Below are positions 14,559-23,521 of a stretch of 64,000 nt of DNA, piece by piece; within the stretch, counting starts at the first letter, position 1; the number at the start of each line of letters is the position of its first letter. Location: the NCBI RefSeq assembly GCF_001512305.1, contig NZ_LNUT01000005.1, positions 1,486,932 to 1,550,931 on the forward strand, given 5' to 3'. The notes below the pieces were generated by a model that was not told the origin of the DNA, did no database searches, and saw only the letters and a list, made by a program, of their open reading frames with translations. This DNA comes from Arthrobacter sp. EPSL27 (GTDB lineage Bacteria > Actinomycetota > Actinomycetes > Actinomycetales > Micrococcaceae). A program made the translations under genes and the position numbers.

Positions 14559-17243
14559 ATGGCACGTGGAACGCTGCGGATTTTCCTAGGGGCCGCGCCC
14601 GGGGTCGGCAAGACCTACGAGATGCTCGAAGAGGCGCACCGGCTCGGCAAACGCGGCGAGGACGTCGTCGTCGCGCTTGCCATGGACCACGGACGCAGCG
14701 AGACGCGGGCCCTGCTGGAGGGCCTGGAAATCATCCCGCCGAAGCGCATGCCCTACCGGGGCACCGAATTTGAGGAAATGGACCTCGACGCCGTCCTCGC
14801 CCGGGCCCCCGGGACAGCGGTCGTGGACGAGTACGCCCACTCCAACATCCCCGGCAGCCGCAACCCGAAACGCTGGCAGGACGTCGACGAACTGCTCAAC
14901 GCCGGAATCGACGTCCTGTCCACCGTCAATATCCAGCACCTGGCATCGCTGGGTGACGTGGTCAGCGCGATCACCGACGTCCACCAGGCAGAGACCGTAC
15001 CCGACGACGTCGTCCGCCGGGCCGATCAGATCCACCTCGTCGACATCTCCCCCGAGCTGCTGCGGCAGCGCCTGGGCGATGGAAAAATCTATGCCCCCGA
15101 GAAGATCGACGCGGCGCTCTCGAACTACTTCCGCCTGGGCAACCTCACCGCCCTGCGCGAGCTGGCGCTGCTGTGGCTGGCCGACCGTGTGGATGAGGGC
15201 CTCGCCAAGTACCGGGCGGAGCAGGGCATCGAGGAAAGCTGGCCGGCCAGGGAACGGATCGTGGTGGGCCTGACCGGCGGGCCCGAAGGGGAGGTCCTGA
15301 TCCGCCGCGGCGCCAGGATCCTCAACCGCGTCAGCGGCGGGGACCTGCTGGCGGTCCACGTCCGGGCCTCCGACGGGGTGGCCGACGAATCCCCCCAGGC
15401 GCTCGAGGCCCAACGCCACCTGGTCCAGGACCTGGGCGGCAGCTACCACATAGTGGCCGGTGAGGATCCGGCCGGGGCCCTCCTGGACTTCGCCCGCAGC
15501 GTCAACGCCACCCAGATCGTCGTCGGCATCTCGCGGCGCAAGAAGATCTCCGCACTCCTGGGAAACCTGCTCGGCGGGGGCGTCGGCACGCGGGTGGTCC
15601 GCGATTCCGGTGACATCGACGTCCACATGGTCTCCCACCCGCTCGGCGGCCACGGCACCCGGCCGTCCCGGCAACGCGACCTGGGCCGTGTCCGGGTGAC
15701 GGTGGGATTCATTCTGGCCGTGCTGCTCCCGGCCGTCCTGCAGGCACTGCTGCTGGTCCTGAACCCTGAGCGCAACGTCGCCACGGTGATGCTGGTCCAG
15801 CTCAGCGGTTCCATCGGGGTGGCCCTGGTCGGCGGGCTGTGGCCGGCGATACTGGCCGCCCTCTGGAGCAGCCTGCTGGTCAATTACTTCTCCACCCCGC
15901 CGGTCGGAACCCTCACCATCAGCGACCCGCAGAACCTCCTCGCCCTGCTGGTGTTTGTGGGTGTTTCGGCGGCCGTCGCGGTGGTGGTCGACTTGTCGGC
16001 CCGGCGGTCCAAGGACGCCGCCCGGGCCCGCGCGGAAGCCACCACCCTCAGCGACCTGGCCAGGAGCGCATCCGGCGCCGACGATATGGTCCGGGCCCTC
16101 CTGGAGCAGGCCCTCGGTGTCTTCCAGGTCCGGGGGGCCGCCGTCTTCAGCCTCGCCGAGGCTCCGGGCGGCCGGGGTGCTCCCGGTACCGCCGGCGCCC
16201 CCGGGCCGGAGTGGCGACTGACTGCCGCGGCCGGGGAACTTTCCGCAGGCGAAACCGAACGGGGCGGCGCTGACGGGGAGAACATCGAGGAAATCGACCC
16301 CTCAACACGCCTCGTGCTGTTCGGCCGGATCCTGCCGGCGAGTGACCGGCGCCTCTTGGGGGCCTTCGGCGTCCATTTGGAAGCGCAGCTGGAACGCCAG
16401 CAGCTCGTGGCCAGCCGCCGCCAGATGCTGCGCCTCGCGGAAAGCAACACGATCCGCACGTCCATCCTCCGCGCCGTGTCCCACGACCTCCGCACCCCGC
16501 TGGCCGGCATCAAACTTGCCGTCGGAGCCCTGCGCCACGACGGTGCCCGGTACACCCAGGCTGAGCAACAGGAGCTGCTCGCCACGATCGAGGAGTGCTC
16601 CGACCGGCTGGACGCCCTGGTGGGCAACCTTCTGGACATGTCCCGCATCAGCGCCGAAGCCGCCCACCCCCTGCTCAGGCCGGTGCGCTGGTACGAGGTC
16701 ATTCCGGATGCCCTGCGCGCCGTGCCGGAAGGACGGGTCCGGGTGGAGCTGCCCGCCAACATGCCGGAGGTCGACGCGGACCCCGGCATGCTTGAGCGCG
16801 TCATTGCCAACGTCGTCGAAAACGCGGTGAAGTACGCGCCGGATTCGGACATCGTACTGGTCGGCGCCGGGGGCGGTCTCAGCGCCGTCACCCTCGCGGG
16901 GCATCCGGCCGGGGAACTGCGCATCATCGATCACGGCCGGGGCATCCCGGCAGAGAGGGTCGTGGAAATGTTCCGGCCGTTCCAGCGCCTGGATGACGCA
17001 GCGCAGACCACCGGCATCGGCCTCGGACTGGCGGTGGCCAAGGGCTTTACCGATGCCATGGGCGGAAGCCTGACCGCCGAAGCAACACCGGGGGGCGGCC
17101 TGACCATGGTCATCCGGCTTCCGCTCTCCACCGGGGCGCCCTTCGAAGCGCGCCACCAGCAGGCCCCCCTGGAACCGCAGTCGGCCATCGACCGCCAGCG
17201 CCACACCCTGCCGCTCACTGCGTCCGGATCGGACGCCGGATGA
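14559..17243 (+). CDS. kdpD: Osmosensitive K+ channel sensor histidine kinase
   Basis: An 894-residue KdpD. The N-terminal KdpD domain has the Walker A GAAPGVGKTYEML and VVDEYAHSNIPGSRNPKRWQDV; a USP-like domain follows (RIVVGLTGGPEGEVLIRRG). Four membrane helices lie near residues 380-480, then a GAF-type region. The kinase core has the phospho-acceptor histidine at about residue 642 in VSHDLRTPLAGIK, the N box ERVIANVVENAVKYAP and the G boxes DHGRGIPAERV and GIGLGLAVAKG. It senses K+ limitation and phosphorylates KdpE. It ends in a 4-nt overlap with kdpE. Confidence 0.96.
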   Translation: MARGTLRIFLGAAPGVGKTYEMLEEAHRLGKRGEDVVVALAMDHGRSETRALLEGLEIIPPKRMPYRGTEFEEMDLDAVLARAPGTAVVDEYAHSNIPGSRNPKRWQDVDELLNAGIDVLSTVNIQHLASLGDVVSAITDVHQAETVPDDVVRRADQIHLVDISPELLRQRLGDGKIYAPEKIDAALSNYFRLGNLTALRELALLWLADRVDEGLAKYRAEQGIEESWPARERIVVGLTGGPEGEVLIRRGARILNRVSGGDLLAVHVRASDGVADESPQALEAQRHLVQDLGGSYHIVAGEDPAGALLDFARSVNATQIVVGISRRKKISALLGNLLGGGVGTRVVRDSGDIDVHMVSHPLGGHGTRPSRQRDLGRVRVTVGFILAVLLPAVLQALLLVLNPERNVATVMLVQLSGSIGVALVGGLWPAILAALWSSLLVNYFSTPPVGTLTISDPQNLLALLVFVGVSAAVAVVVDLSARRSKDAARARAEATTLSDLARSASGADDMVRALLEQALGVFQVRGAAVFSLAEAPGGRGAPGTAGAPGPEWRLTAAAGELSAGETERGGADGENIEEIDPSTRLVLFGRILPASDRRLLGAFGVHLEAQLERQQLVASRRQMLRLAESNTIRTSILRAVSHDLRTPLAGIKLAVGALRHDGARYTQAEQQELLATIEECSDRLDALVGNLLDMSRISAEAAHPLLRPVRWYEVIPDALRAVPEGRVRVELPANMPEVDADPGMLERVIANVVENAVKYAPDSDIVLVGAGGGLSAVTLAGHPAGELRIIDHGRGIPAERVVEMFRPFQRLDDAAQTTGIGLGLAVAKGFTDAMGGSLTAEATPGGGLTMVIRLPLSTGAPFEARHQQAPLEPQSAIDRQRHTLPLTASGSDAG

Positions 17244-17914
17244 CCGCCGTCCTGGTGGTCGACGACGACCCGCACCTGCTCAGGGCCCTGCGGATCACCC
17301 TGCAGGCCCACGGCTACGATGTGACCACCGCAGCGGACGGCCATTCGGCGCTGCTGGCGGCCACCCAGCACCCGCTGGCACTTGTGATCCTGGACCTCGG
17401 GCTGCCGGACCTGGACGGCACCTCCGTGCTCCGGGAACTCCGCACCTGGAGCCGGGTGCCCGTCCTGGTGCTGTCCGCCCGGCACGGTTCCGAGGACAAA
17501 GTGGAGGCCCTGGACGCCGGAGCCGACGACTACATCACCAAGCCGTTCGGCCTGGACGAACTCCTGGCCCGGCTGCGGGCGCTGCTCCGCCGCAGCGCCG
17601 ACCCCGGCCAGGAACCGGTGGTCACGACAGAGGCGTTCACCGTGGACCTGGAAAAGCACCGGGTCACGCGCGACGGCCAGGACATCAGGCTCACCCCGAC
17701 CGAGTGGAAGATGCTGGAGGTGCTGGTCCGGAACCCGGAAAAACTCGTCACCCAGCAGCAGCTCCTGTCCGAGGTCTGGGGTCCGGCCTACGCGAAGGAG
17801 ACCAACTACCTGCGCGTGTACATGGCCCAGCTCCGCCGCAAGCTGGAACCGGAGGCCGCCGCCCCGCGGCACCTGGTCACCGAGGCGGGCATCGGCTACC
17901 GGTTCGTGCCCTGA
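17240..17914 (+). CDS. kdpE: KDP operon response regulator (OmpR family)
   Basis: A 224-residue response regulator. The receiver domain has VLVVDDDPHLL, the phosphorylated aspartate at residue 52 (VILDLGLPDLDG), LSARHG and the lysine of DYITKPFG. The winged-helix domain contains RLTPTEWKMLEVLVRNPEKLVTQ-like residues and ends with YLRVYMAQLRRKLE and IGYRFVP. It activates the kdp promoter; the candidate site is at 9767-9784. Only 10 nt separate its stop from that of the convergent MFS gene, so there is no room for a separate terminator. Confidence 0.96.
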   Translation: MTAVLVVDDDPHLLRALRITLQAHGYDVTTAADGHSALLAATQHPLALVILDLGLPDLDGTSVLRELRTWSRVPVLVLSARHGSEDKVEALDAGADDYITKPFGLDELLARLRALLRRSADPGQEPVVTTEAFTVDLEKHRVTRDGQDIRLTPTEWKMLEVLVRNPEKLVTQQQLLSEVWGPAYAKETNYLRVYMAQLRRKLEPEAAAPRHLVTEAGIGYRFVP

Positions 17915-17924
17915 CGGCGCGGTT

Positions 17925-19301
17925 TCAGCAGGCGTCCGCCTCGGCGTTCAAGTCGCGGCCCCGGGTTTCGGGGGCGAAGAACCCGGCAACCCAGCCGATG
18001 GCTGCGTAACTCATCAGGATTCCTGCCACCGGAATCCACCCCGGCCCCGTTGCGGCGACCACCGCGGCGGCCAGGATCGGTCCCAGTCCGCCGGAGAGGA
18101 CGGCGCCCACCTCCTTGACCGTGGTCATGAACGAGAATCGGCGCTTGGAACCGAACATCTCTACGAGCCAGGTGGACTCCACCCCGTACATATTGGGGAT
18201 CGGGCCGCCAATGTAGATAACGAACACCAGCGCCACCAAAAGGGGATTCCGCGTTTCGATCAGCAGCATGGCGGGAATGGTGAAGGCGAACTGGAATGCG
18301 GAGAGCCACAGCCACACGATCCGGCGGCCGAACTTGTCGGTGAGCTTGCCGGTCAGCAGGACTGTGATCATCCCCAGAATGGAGCCCAGGGTCACACCGG
18401 TGGTCACAAGGTTGGCGTCCATCTCGACCACCGAGACGGTCCAACCGATCAGGAAGCCCTTGACGAGGTACACCGAGCCGTTCTCCCCCAGCTTGATACC
18501 CAGAGACACCAGGAACGGCTTCTTGGCATCCGCGGCGTCACGCCACACGCTTTGCTGCCGGGCTTCCGCGCGGGCCGCGGCGCGGCGCTGCTTCACGACC
18601 TCGAAGACCGGAGATTCGTTCACGGTGCGCCGCAAGTACAACGCCACCAGGGTTGTGGCGACGCTGAGCAGGAAAGGGACCCGCCAGCCCCAGCTCATGA
18701 ACTGTTCTTTCGGCAGCTGCGACATCAGCAACCACAGGGCGCTGGCCAGGAGCACCCCTGTCGCGGTCCCCAGCGCCACCACCGCGCCGTAGAAGCCCCG
18801 GCGTGCGCTGGGCGCCGACTCCACGAGCAGGAGTGAGGCGCCTGAAAGTTCGGCGCCGGCGCCGAAACCCTGAACAAGACGCAGCAGCACCAGCAGGATC
18901 GGGGCAGCGACGCCAATCTGGGCGTATGTGGGCAGCAGGCCCATCCCAAGGGTGGCGATCCCCATCATTCCCACAGTGATGACCAGAACGGACTTGCGGC
19001 CGTACTTGTCCCCCAGGTAACCGAAGTAGATTCCGCCGAGGGGCCGGACGAGGAATCCGGACCCGTAGGCGGCGAAACTGGCCAGCAGTGCCATCGCCGG
19101 GTCTGTGTTCGGAAAGAACAGCGGACCGAAGACCAGGGCGGCCGCCAGCGTGTAGAGCGTGAAGTCCATGTATTCCAACGCCGAGCCGAGCCAGGACGAG
19201 ATCGAGGTCCGGCGCAGTTCCGCCGGCGACACCTCCGGATCGGCCGCGGTATTGCCTGTCCTGGGTTCTGCGTATTTCACATTCATGTTTTCAGTAACCA
19301 C
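17925..19301 (-). CDS. MFS transporter, metabolite:H+ symporter (MHS) family
   Basis: A permease of about 458 residues with 12 predicted helices. I place the start at the GTG at 19301, which has GGGAGA 6 nt upstream; an ATG 15 nt further in is the alternative. The MHS signatures are SSWLGSALEYMDFTLYTL in the first helix, GGIYFGYLGDKYGRKS after helix 2, VQGFGAGAELSGASLL in helix 4 and GKLTDKFGRRIVW after helix 8. MHS members import carboxylates and related metabolites with protons. As the last gene of the beta-oxidation-type cluster it probably imports that cluster's organic acid, perhaps a dicarboxylate. Confidence 0.9.
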   Translation of the reverse strand: MVTENMNVKYAEPRTGNTAADPEVSPAELRRTSISSWLGSALEYMDFTLYTLAAALVFGPLFFPNTDPAMALLASFAAYGSGFLVRPLGGIYFGYLGDKYGRKSVLVITVGMMGIATLGMGLLPTYAQIGVAAPILLVLLRLVQGFGAGAELSGASLLLVESAPSARRGFYGAVVALGTATGVLLASALWLLMSQLPKEQFMSWGWRVPFLLSVATTLVALYLRRTVNESPVFEVVKQRRAAARAEARQQSVWRDAADAKKPFLVSLGIKLGENGSVYLVKGFLIGWTVSVVEMDANLVTTGVTLGSILGMITVLLTGKLTDKFGRRIVWLWLSAFQFAFTIPAMLLIETRNPLLVALVFVIYIGGPIPNMYGVESTWLVEMFGSKRRFSFMTTVKEVGAVLSGGLGPILAAAVVAATGPGWIPVAGILMSYAAIGWVAGFFAPETRGRDLNAEADAC

Positions 19302-19409
19302 GGAGAATCTCCCTAACGGGGAGCCGGCAGGCCGGCTCAGCCGCAACGTCGTTGTTCGGATGGTGGTGGTGTTGGTGCAGAAGTGGGGAGCGGGCCCTGC
19401 GGCCGTCGC

Positions 19410-19862
19410 TCACATCTTCAAAAGGGACAGTGTCTCGGCGATGCAGGCCGGTTTCTCGGAACCCTCCAGCTCGATCCTGTGCAGGAACTTGAGCTGCCGG
19501 CCAGCGGCTGTCTGGGTCACCGAGGCCAGAGTCAGCCGGTCCCGGATGCGGGAACCAACCCTGGCCGGAGCCGGGAACCGTACTCTGTCCAGGCCGTAGT
19601 TGATGACCGATGCCGCGCCTTGCACGCGGTATACCTGTCCGGCCAGGTGCGGGAGCATCGAAAGGCTCAGGTAGCCGTGGGCCACGGTGGCGCCGAAAGG
19701 GCCGGCGGCGGCCCGTTCCGGATCGGTGTGGATCCACTGCTGGTCCAGGGTGGCGTCCGCGAACGCCTGGATCTGGGACTGGTCCAGCCGGTGCCAGCCA
19801 CTCACGCCTATTTCCTGTCCCGTCAGGCTCTCCAGCTCGGCGACATTTTCAAACAGCCTCAT
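19410..19862 (-). CDS. MaoC-like (R)-specific enoyl-CoA hydratase
   Basis: A 150-residue hot-dog fold hydratase. The start ATG at 19862 shares one base with the thiolase stop (TGATG). The hydratase-2 motif is clear: DQSQIQAFADATLDQQWIHTDPERAA, with the aspartate and histidine of the catalytic pair, followed by GPFGATVAHGYLSLSML. MaoC-type proteins hydrate trans-2-enoyl-CoA to the (R)-3-hydroxyacyl-CoA. With the SDR two genes upstream it would form the middle steps of a beta-oxidation spiral. About 108 nt separate it from the MFS gene. Confidence 0.93.
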   Translation of the reverse strand: MRLFENVAELESLTGQEIGVSGWHRLDQSQIQAFADATLDQQWIHTDPERAAAGPFGATVAHGYLSLSMLPHLAGQVYRVQGAASVINYGLDRVRFPAPARVGSRIRDRLTLASVTQTAAGRQLKFLHRIELEGSEKPACIAETLSLLKM

Positions 19863-21055
19863 CAGACCCTCTCCAGCAGCATTGCGACGCCTTGTCCCAG
19901 GCCTACGCACATCGTGGCCAGGCCGCGGGCGGCGTTTTCACGTTCCATCCGGCCCAACAAGGTGACGACGATCCGGGAACCTGAGGATCCCAGCGGATGC
20001 CCCAAGGCGATCGCACCGCCGTCGTTGTTGACAACGCCCTCATCCAGCCCCAGCTGCCGTATGCAGGCCAGCGACTGCGCGGCGAATGCTTCGTTGAGTT
20101 CGACGGCGCCCAGTCCGTCCAGGCTCCAGCCGGTCTTCGCCAGCGCTTTCCGGGTAGCAGGTACCGGGCCGATGCCCATGACCTCCGGGGCGACCCCGGC
20201 CGCCTGGCTGGTGACGATCCGGGCCCGCGGCGTCAGGCCCCAGCGGGCGACGGCCTCGCCGCTGGCCACCACCACGGCTGAGGCGCCGTCGTTGAGGGAA
20301 CTGGAGTTGCCCGCGGTGACGACGCCGTCCGGCCGCACGATCGGCCGCAGTGCCGCGAGCGATTCCGGCGTGGAACCCCGCCGCGGCCCCTCATCGGTGT
20401 CGACGAACGTAACGTCGCCGTGGCGGCTGGTCACGGGAACAGGAACGATCTCGTCCCGGAACCGGCCGGCATCGATCGCGGCCAGCGCCAGCTCATGCGA
20501 GCGCAGGGCGAAACTGTCCGCGTCGGCACGGGAGATCCCCTCGCGCCCGGCCACTTCCTCGGCTGTTTCCGGCATAGAGAACCTGGCACCGGCCGGCATC
20601 CGGGTGTTGACGAACCGCGCACCAATCGAGGTGTCCGCCAGCTCCCCCGGTCCGGCAAACGGCTTTTCCGGCTTGGCCATCACCCAGGGTGCCCGGGTCA
20701 TGGACTCCACCCCGCCGGCCACCACCAAGTCGGCGTCGCCGTTGCGGACGGACTGCGCCGCCATAGTGATCGCGGTCAACCCGGAGGCGCAGAGACGGTT
20801 GACCGTGACCGCAGGGAGGGCGTCCGGGAGTCCGGCGAGCAGCACCGCCATCCGCGCAACGTTGCGGTTGTCCTCCCCGGCCTGGTTCACGCAGCCGAGA
20901 ATGATCTCGTCGATGCTGTCGGGGTCGATGCCCGCCCTGGCCACGGCGCCCTGCAGGACCAGGGCGGCCAGGTCGTCGGGCCGGACTGCGGCGAGGGCAC
21001 CGCCGTGGCGTCCCACCGGCGTGCGGACGCCGCCGACGAGGAATGCCTCCGGCAT
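19862..21055 (-). CDS. Acetyl-CoA acetyltransferase / beta-ketoadipyl-CoA thiolase-like
   Basis: A 397-residue thiolase. The ATG at 21055 overlaps the SDR stop by one base. The acyl-enzyme cysteine is Cys89 in VNRLCASGLTAI, the catalytic histidine is in GGAIALGHPLGSSGSRI and the second cysteine is in TMCVGLGQG. The segment CVNQAGEDNRNVARMA resembles degradative thiolases of the PcaF/PaaJ type, which cleave 3-oxoadipyl-CoA and similar 3-oxo-dicarboxylyl-CoAs. It therefore probably releases acetyl-CoA in the final step of the pathway. The exact chain length of its substrate is inferred, not shown. Confidence 0.93.
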   Translation of the reverse strand: MPEAFLVGGVRTPVGRHGGALAAVRPDDLAALVLQGAVARAGIDPDSIDEIILGCVNQAGEDNRNVARMAVLLAGLPDALPAVTVNRLCASGLTAITMAAQSVRNGDADLVVAGGVESMTRAPWVMAKPEKPFAGPGELADTSIGARFVNTRMPAGARFSMPETAEEVAGREGISRADADSFALRSHELALAAIDAGRFRDEIVPVPVTSRHGDVTFVDTDEGPRRGSTPESLAALRPIVRPDGVVTAGNSSSLNDGASAVVVASGEAVARWGLTPRARIVTSQAAGVAPEVMGIGPVPATRKALAKTGWSLDGLGAVELNEAFAAQSLACIRQLGLDEGVVNNDGGAIALGHPLGSSGSRIVVTLLGRMERENAARGLATMCVGLGQGVAMLLERV

Positions 21056-21831
21056 CAGCGCGCCCCGCCGTTGATGTACAGCGTCTGCCCTGAGACGTAT
21101 GAGGCGTCGTCGCTGGCGAAAAACGCCACGGCGGCGGCCACTTCTTCGGGCTGGCCCACCCGGCCCAAGGGTGTCCGGGCGGCGACCGCAGCCTGGTGGT
21201 CCTCCGGGCTGCTGCCTACCCGCTCGGCGGTTGCGGCAGTCATAGAGGTGGCGATGTACCCGGGGGCGACGGCGTTGACGGTGATGTTGAATGCGCCGAG
21301 CTCGATGGCGAGGGTAGCCGTCAGGCCCTGGATGCCGGCCTTCGCGGCCGCGTAGTTCGCTTGGCCGCGGTTGCCGAGGGCACTGCGGCTGCTGAGGGAG
21401 ACGATCCGTCCGTACCGCGCCGGCACCATGTAGCGCTGGGCCGCCCGGGAACAAAGGTAGGCACTGGTCAGGTTGGTGGCGAGCACCGCGTCCCAGTCCG
21501 GACGCTCCATTTTGAAAAAGAGGTTGTCGCGGGTAACGCCGGCGTTGTTGACGAGGATGTCGAGCCGGCCGAACTCCCGGTGGAGGTCAGCGAAGACCCG
21601 GTCAACGGTGGCTTCGTCGGTGACATCGCAACCGGCGGCGACCGCCCGGCCGCCGGCCGCAACTACCTGCGGATGGGCGGAGATCTGCAGCGCCGTCTCT
21701 TTGGCGCCGTCCTCGTTAAGGTCCAGGACGACGACGGTGGCACCGCCTGCCGCCAGCTTCAGTGCCGTGGCCGCGCCTATCCCCTGCGCCCCGCCGGTGA
21801 CGGCTGCCACCTTGTTCGTGAAATTGCTCAT
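21055..21831 (-). CDS. SDR-family 3-oxoacyl-(ACP/CoA) reductase-like dehydrogenase
   Basis: A 258-residue FabG-like SDR. Motifs are AAVTGGAQGIGAATAL, VVVLDLNEDG, the NNAG of ILVNNAGVTRDN, the serine in VSLSSRSALGN and the tyrosine-lysine pair in NYAAAKAGIQGL. The aspartate of VVLDLN favours NAD(H), consistent with a degradative 3-hydroxyacyl-CoA dehydrogenase. Its product would be cleaved by the thiolase encoded immediately downstream, with which it overlaps by one base. It lies 32 nt after the acyl-CoA dehydrogenase gene. Confidence 0.92.
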   Translation of the reverse strand: MSNFTNKVAAVTGGAQGIGAATALKLAAGGATVVVLDLNEDGAKETALQISAHPQVVAAGGRAVAAGCDVTDEATVDRVFADLHREFGRLDILVNNAGVTRDNLFFKMERPDWDAVLATNLTSAYLCSRAAQRYMVPARYGRIVSLSSRSALGNRGQANYAAAKAGIQGLTATLAIELGAFNITVNAVAPGYIATSMTAATAERVGSSPEDHQAAVAARTPLGRVGQPEEVAAAVAFFASDDASYVSGQTLYINGGAR

Positions 21832-21863
21832 GGTGTTTCCTTTGCTTGTGTCGGGTGGCGGAT

Positions 21864-23060
21864 TTAGCCGAAGGCTGAGATGCCGGTGATTTCACGGCCA
21901 ATGAGCAGCGACTGGATGGAGTCGGTGCCCTCGTAGGTGGACACCACTTCCATGTCCGTCATGTGCCGGGCCACGTGGTTCTCAAGCAGGACGCCGTTGC
22001 CGCCGAGCATGTCCCGGGCTTCGGAGCAGATCCACCGGGCCTTCTGCGCCGTGTGCATCTTGGCCAGTGACGCCATGGGCCCGGTCATGCGCCCGTCCTC
22101 GGCCAGGACCGCCAGCCGGAAGCAGATCAGCTGCATGGCCGTCACCTCGGCGAGCATGTTGGCTAGTTTGTTCTGCACCAGCTGGAAGCTGCCGATCGGC
22201 TTGCCGAACTGCTGGCGGGTCTTCGCGTAGTCCACTGCGGCCTCGTACGCGGCCATGGCGTGGCCCAGGGACTCCCAGGACGCTCCGCTGCGGGTGGCGG
22301 TCAGGACGCGGGTGACGTCTTTGAAAGAGTGGCAGCCGGTCAGCCGGTTGGCCGCCGGCACCCGGAGGTTGTCCAAGGTGATATCCGGCTGCAGGATTGC
22401 GCGTTTGCCGATTTTTCCCGTGATGACCTCGGTGTGATATCCGGCCGGGTAGCTGCCGTCGGCGTCGCGCTCCATAACAAAGGCCTTGACCTTGCCGTCC
22501 TCTTCGTCGCGGGCGAAGATGATGACGACGTCGGCCATGCTGGCGTTGCCGATCCACCTTTTCCGGCCGTTGAGGACGTAGCTGTCGCCGTCCCGCCGGG
22601 CGCTGGTCTCCAACGCGACCGAGTCGGACCCGTGGTCCGGCTCAGTCAGGGCGAAGGCACCGATTTTGTCCAGAGCGGCCATCGAGGGAAGCCAGCGTTC
22701 CTTCTGTTCCTCGCTTCCCAGCATGTTGATGGTGCCCATGGCGAGTCCGGACTGAACGCCGAGGAACGTGTTGACGGAGCCGTCGCCGCGGGAAACTTCG
22801 GCCGCGACGATGCCGGCAGCGAGCCGGCTCAGCCCCGGGCAGCCATAGCCCTCGATGGTGGTGCCCACAATGCCGAGGGCCGCGAGTTTGGGGATCAGCT
22901 CGAACGGGAACTCCGCCCGTTCCCAATAGCCGTTGATGACCGGAAGCAGGTCTTTGTCGACGAAACTGCGGACCTTCAGCCGCAGGGCGCGGTCCTCGGC
23001 GGTGAGGAAATCGTCCATCAGGTAGAAGTCGGTGCCAGGTTCGGCCGGTTCGGTTGTCAT
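21864..23060 (-). CDS. Acyl-CoA dehydrogenase (glutaryl-CoA dehydrogenase-like fold, no substrate Arg)
   Basis: A 398-residue flavoprotein. The start ATG at 23060 overlaps the thioesterase stop by 4 nt. It has GAFALTEPDHGSDSVALE (FAD and substrate binding), KRWIGNASMADVVIIFAR and the catalytic base glutamate in STYEGTDSIQSLLIGREI. It aligns best with glutaryl-CoA dehydrogenases, but where those have Arg-Ser in SGYRSAMSVQSS this protein has SVNTFLGVQSG, so the carboxylate-binding arginine is missing. It therefore probably performs a plain alpha,beta-dehydrogenation, feeding the MaoC-like hydratase. Electrons would go to ETF. Confidence 0.92.
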   Translation of the reverse strand: MTTEPAEPGTDFYLMDDFLTAEDRALRLKVRSFVDKDLLPVINGYWERAEFPFELIPKLAALGIVGTTIEGYGCPGLSRLAAGIVAAEVSRGDGSVNTFLGVQSGLAMGTINMLGSEEQKERWLPSMAALDKIGAFALTEPDHGSDSVALETSARRDGDSYVLNGRKRWIGNASMADVVIIFARDEEDGKVKAFVMERDADGSYPAGYHTEVITGKIGKRAILQPDITLDNLRVPAANRLTGCHSFKDVTRVLTATRSGASWESLGHAMAAYEAAVDYAKTRQQFGKPIGSFQLVQNKLANMLAEVTAMQLICFRLAVLAEDGRMTGPMASLAKMHTAQKARWICSEARDMLGGNGVLLENHVARHMTDMEVVSTYEGTDSIQSLLIGREITGISAFG

Positions 23061-23521
23061 GGTGTCAGCTCCAGAGGGGTGGAATCGGAAATCTGCGATG
23101 CGGGCGCTTGGGTGCGGCGTTTGGCGGGCCGGAACTCTTCGAGCCAGCGGCGCTCGCGTTCCGTCAAAGGCCTGGCCGTGCCGGTCTCCGGCCAGACTGA
23201 AACGAGCACGGTCCGACCTTCCACGGCGGCTTCGCCGCCCTGGGTGGCCGAGCACTCCAGGGTGAAGGAACTGGTGCCGATCCTGGTGACCGCCAGCTCG
23301 ACCGTCAGGTCCTGACCGTGGACCACCGGGCGCCGGTAGTTGAGTTCGAGGGCCGCCACCACGGTCGGCGTCGCTCCGGCTGTCCCGAGGCCCGGCATGG
23401 TTGAGCGCCACTGGATCCGGGATTCTTCAAGCAAGGTCACGACGGCGGCGTGGTTCACGTGGCCGTTGAGGTCCTGGTCCGACCAGCGCGGGGATACACG
23501 CGCCCGGTACGGCTCAGGCAT
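23057..23521 (-). CDS. Acyl-CoA thioesterase, 4HBT superfamily
   Basis: A 154-residue hot-dog fold thioesterase. The ATG at 23521 overlaps the CoA-transferase stop by 8 nt. RVSPRWSDQDLNGHVNHAAVV carries the conserved aspartate and the GHVNH segment of the 4-hydroxybenzoyl-CoA thioesterase family, followed by LEESRIQW. It hydrolyses acyl-CoA and may recover free CoA when the pathway is congested. Both neighbours overlap it, so it is an integral member of the operon. The C-terminal 30 residues are polar and probably disordered. Confidence 0.88.
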   Translation of the reverse strand: MPEPYRARVSPRWSDQDLNGHVNHAAVVTLLEESRIQWRSTMPGLGTAGATPTVVAALELNYRRPVVHGQDLTVELAVTRIGTSSFTLECSATQGGEAAVEGRTVLVSVWPETGTARPLTERERRWLEEFRPAKRRTQAPASQISDSTPLELTP

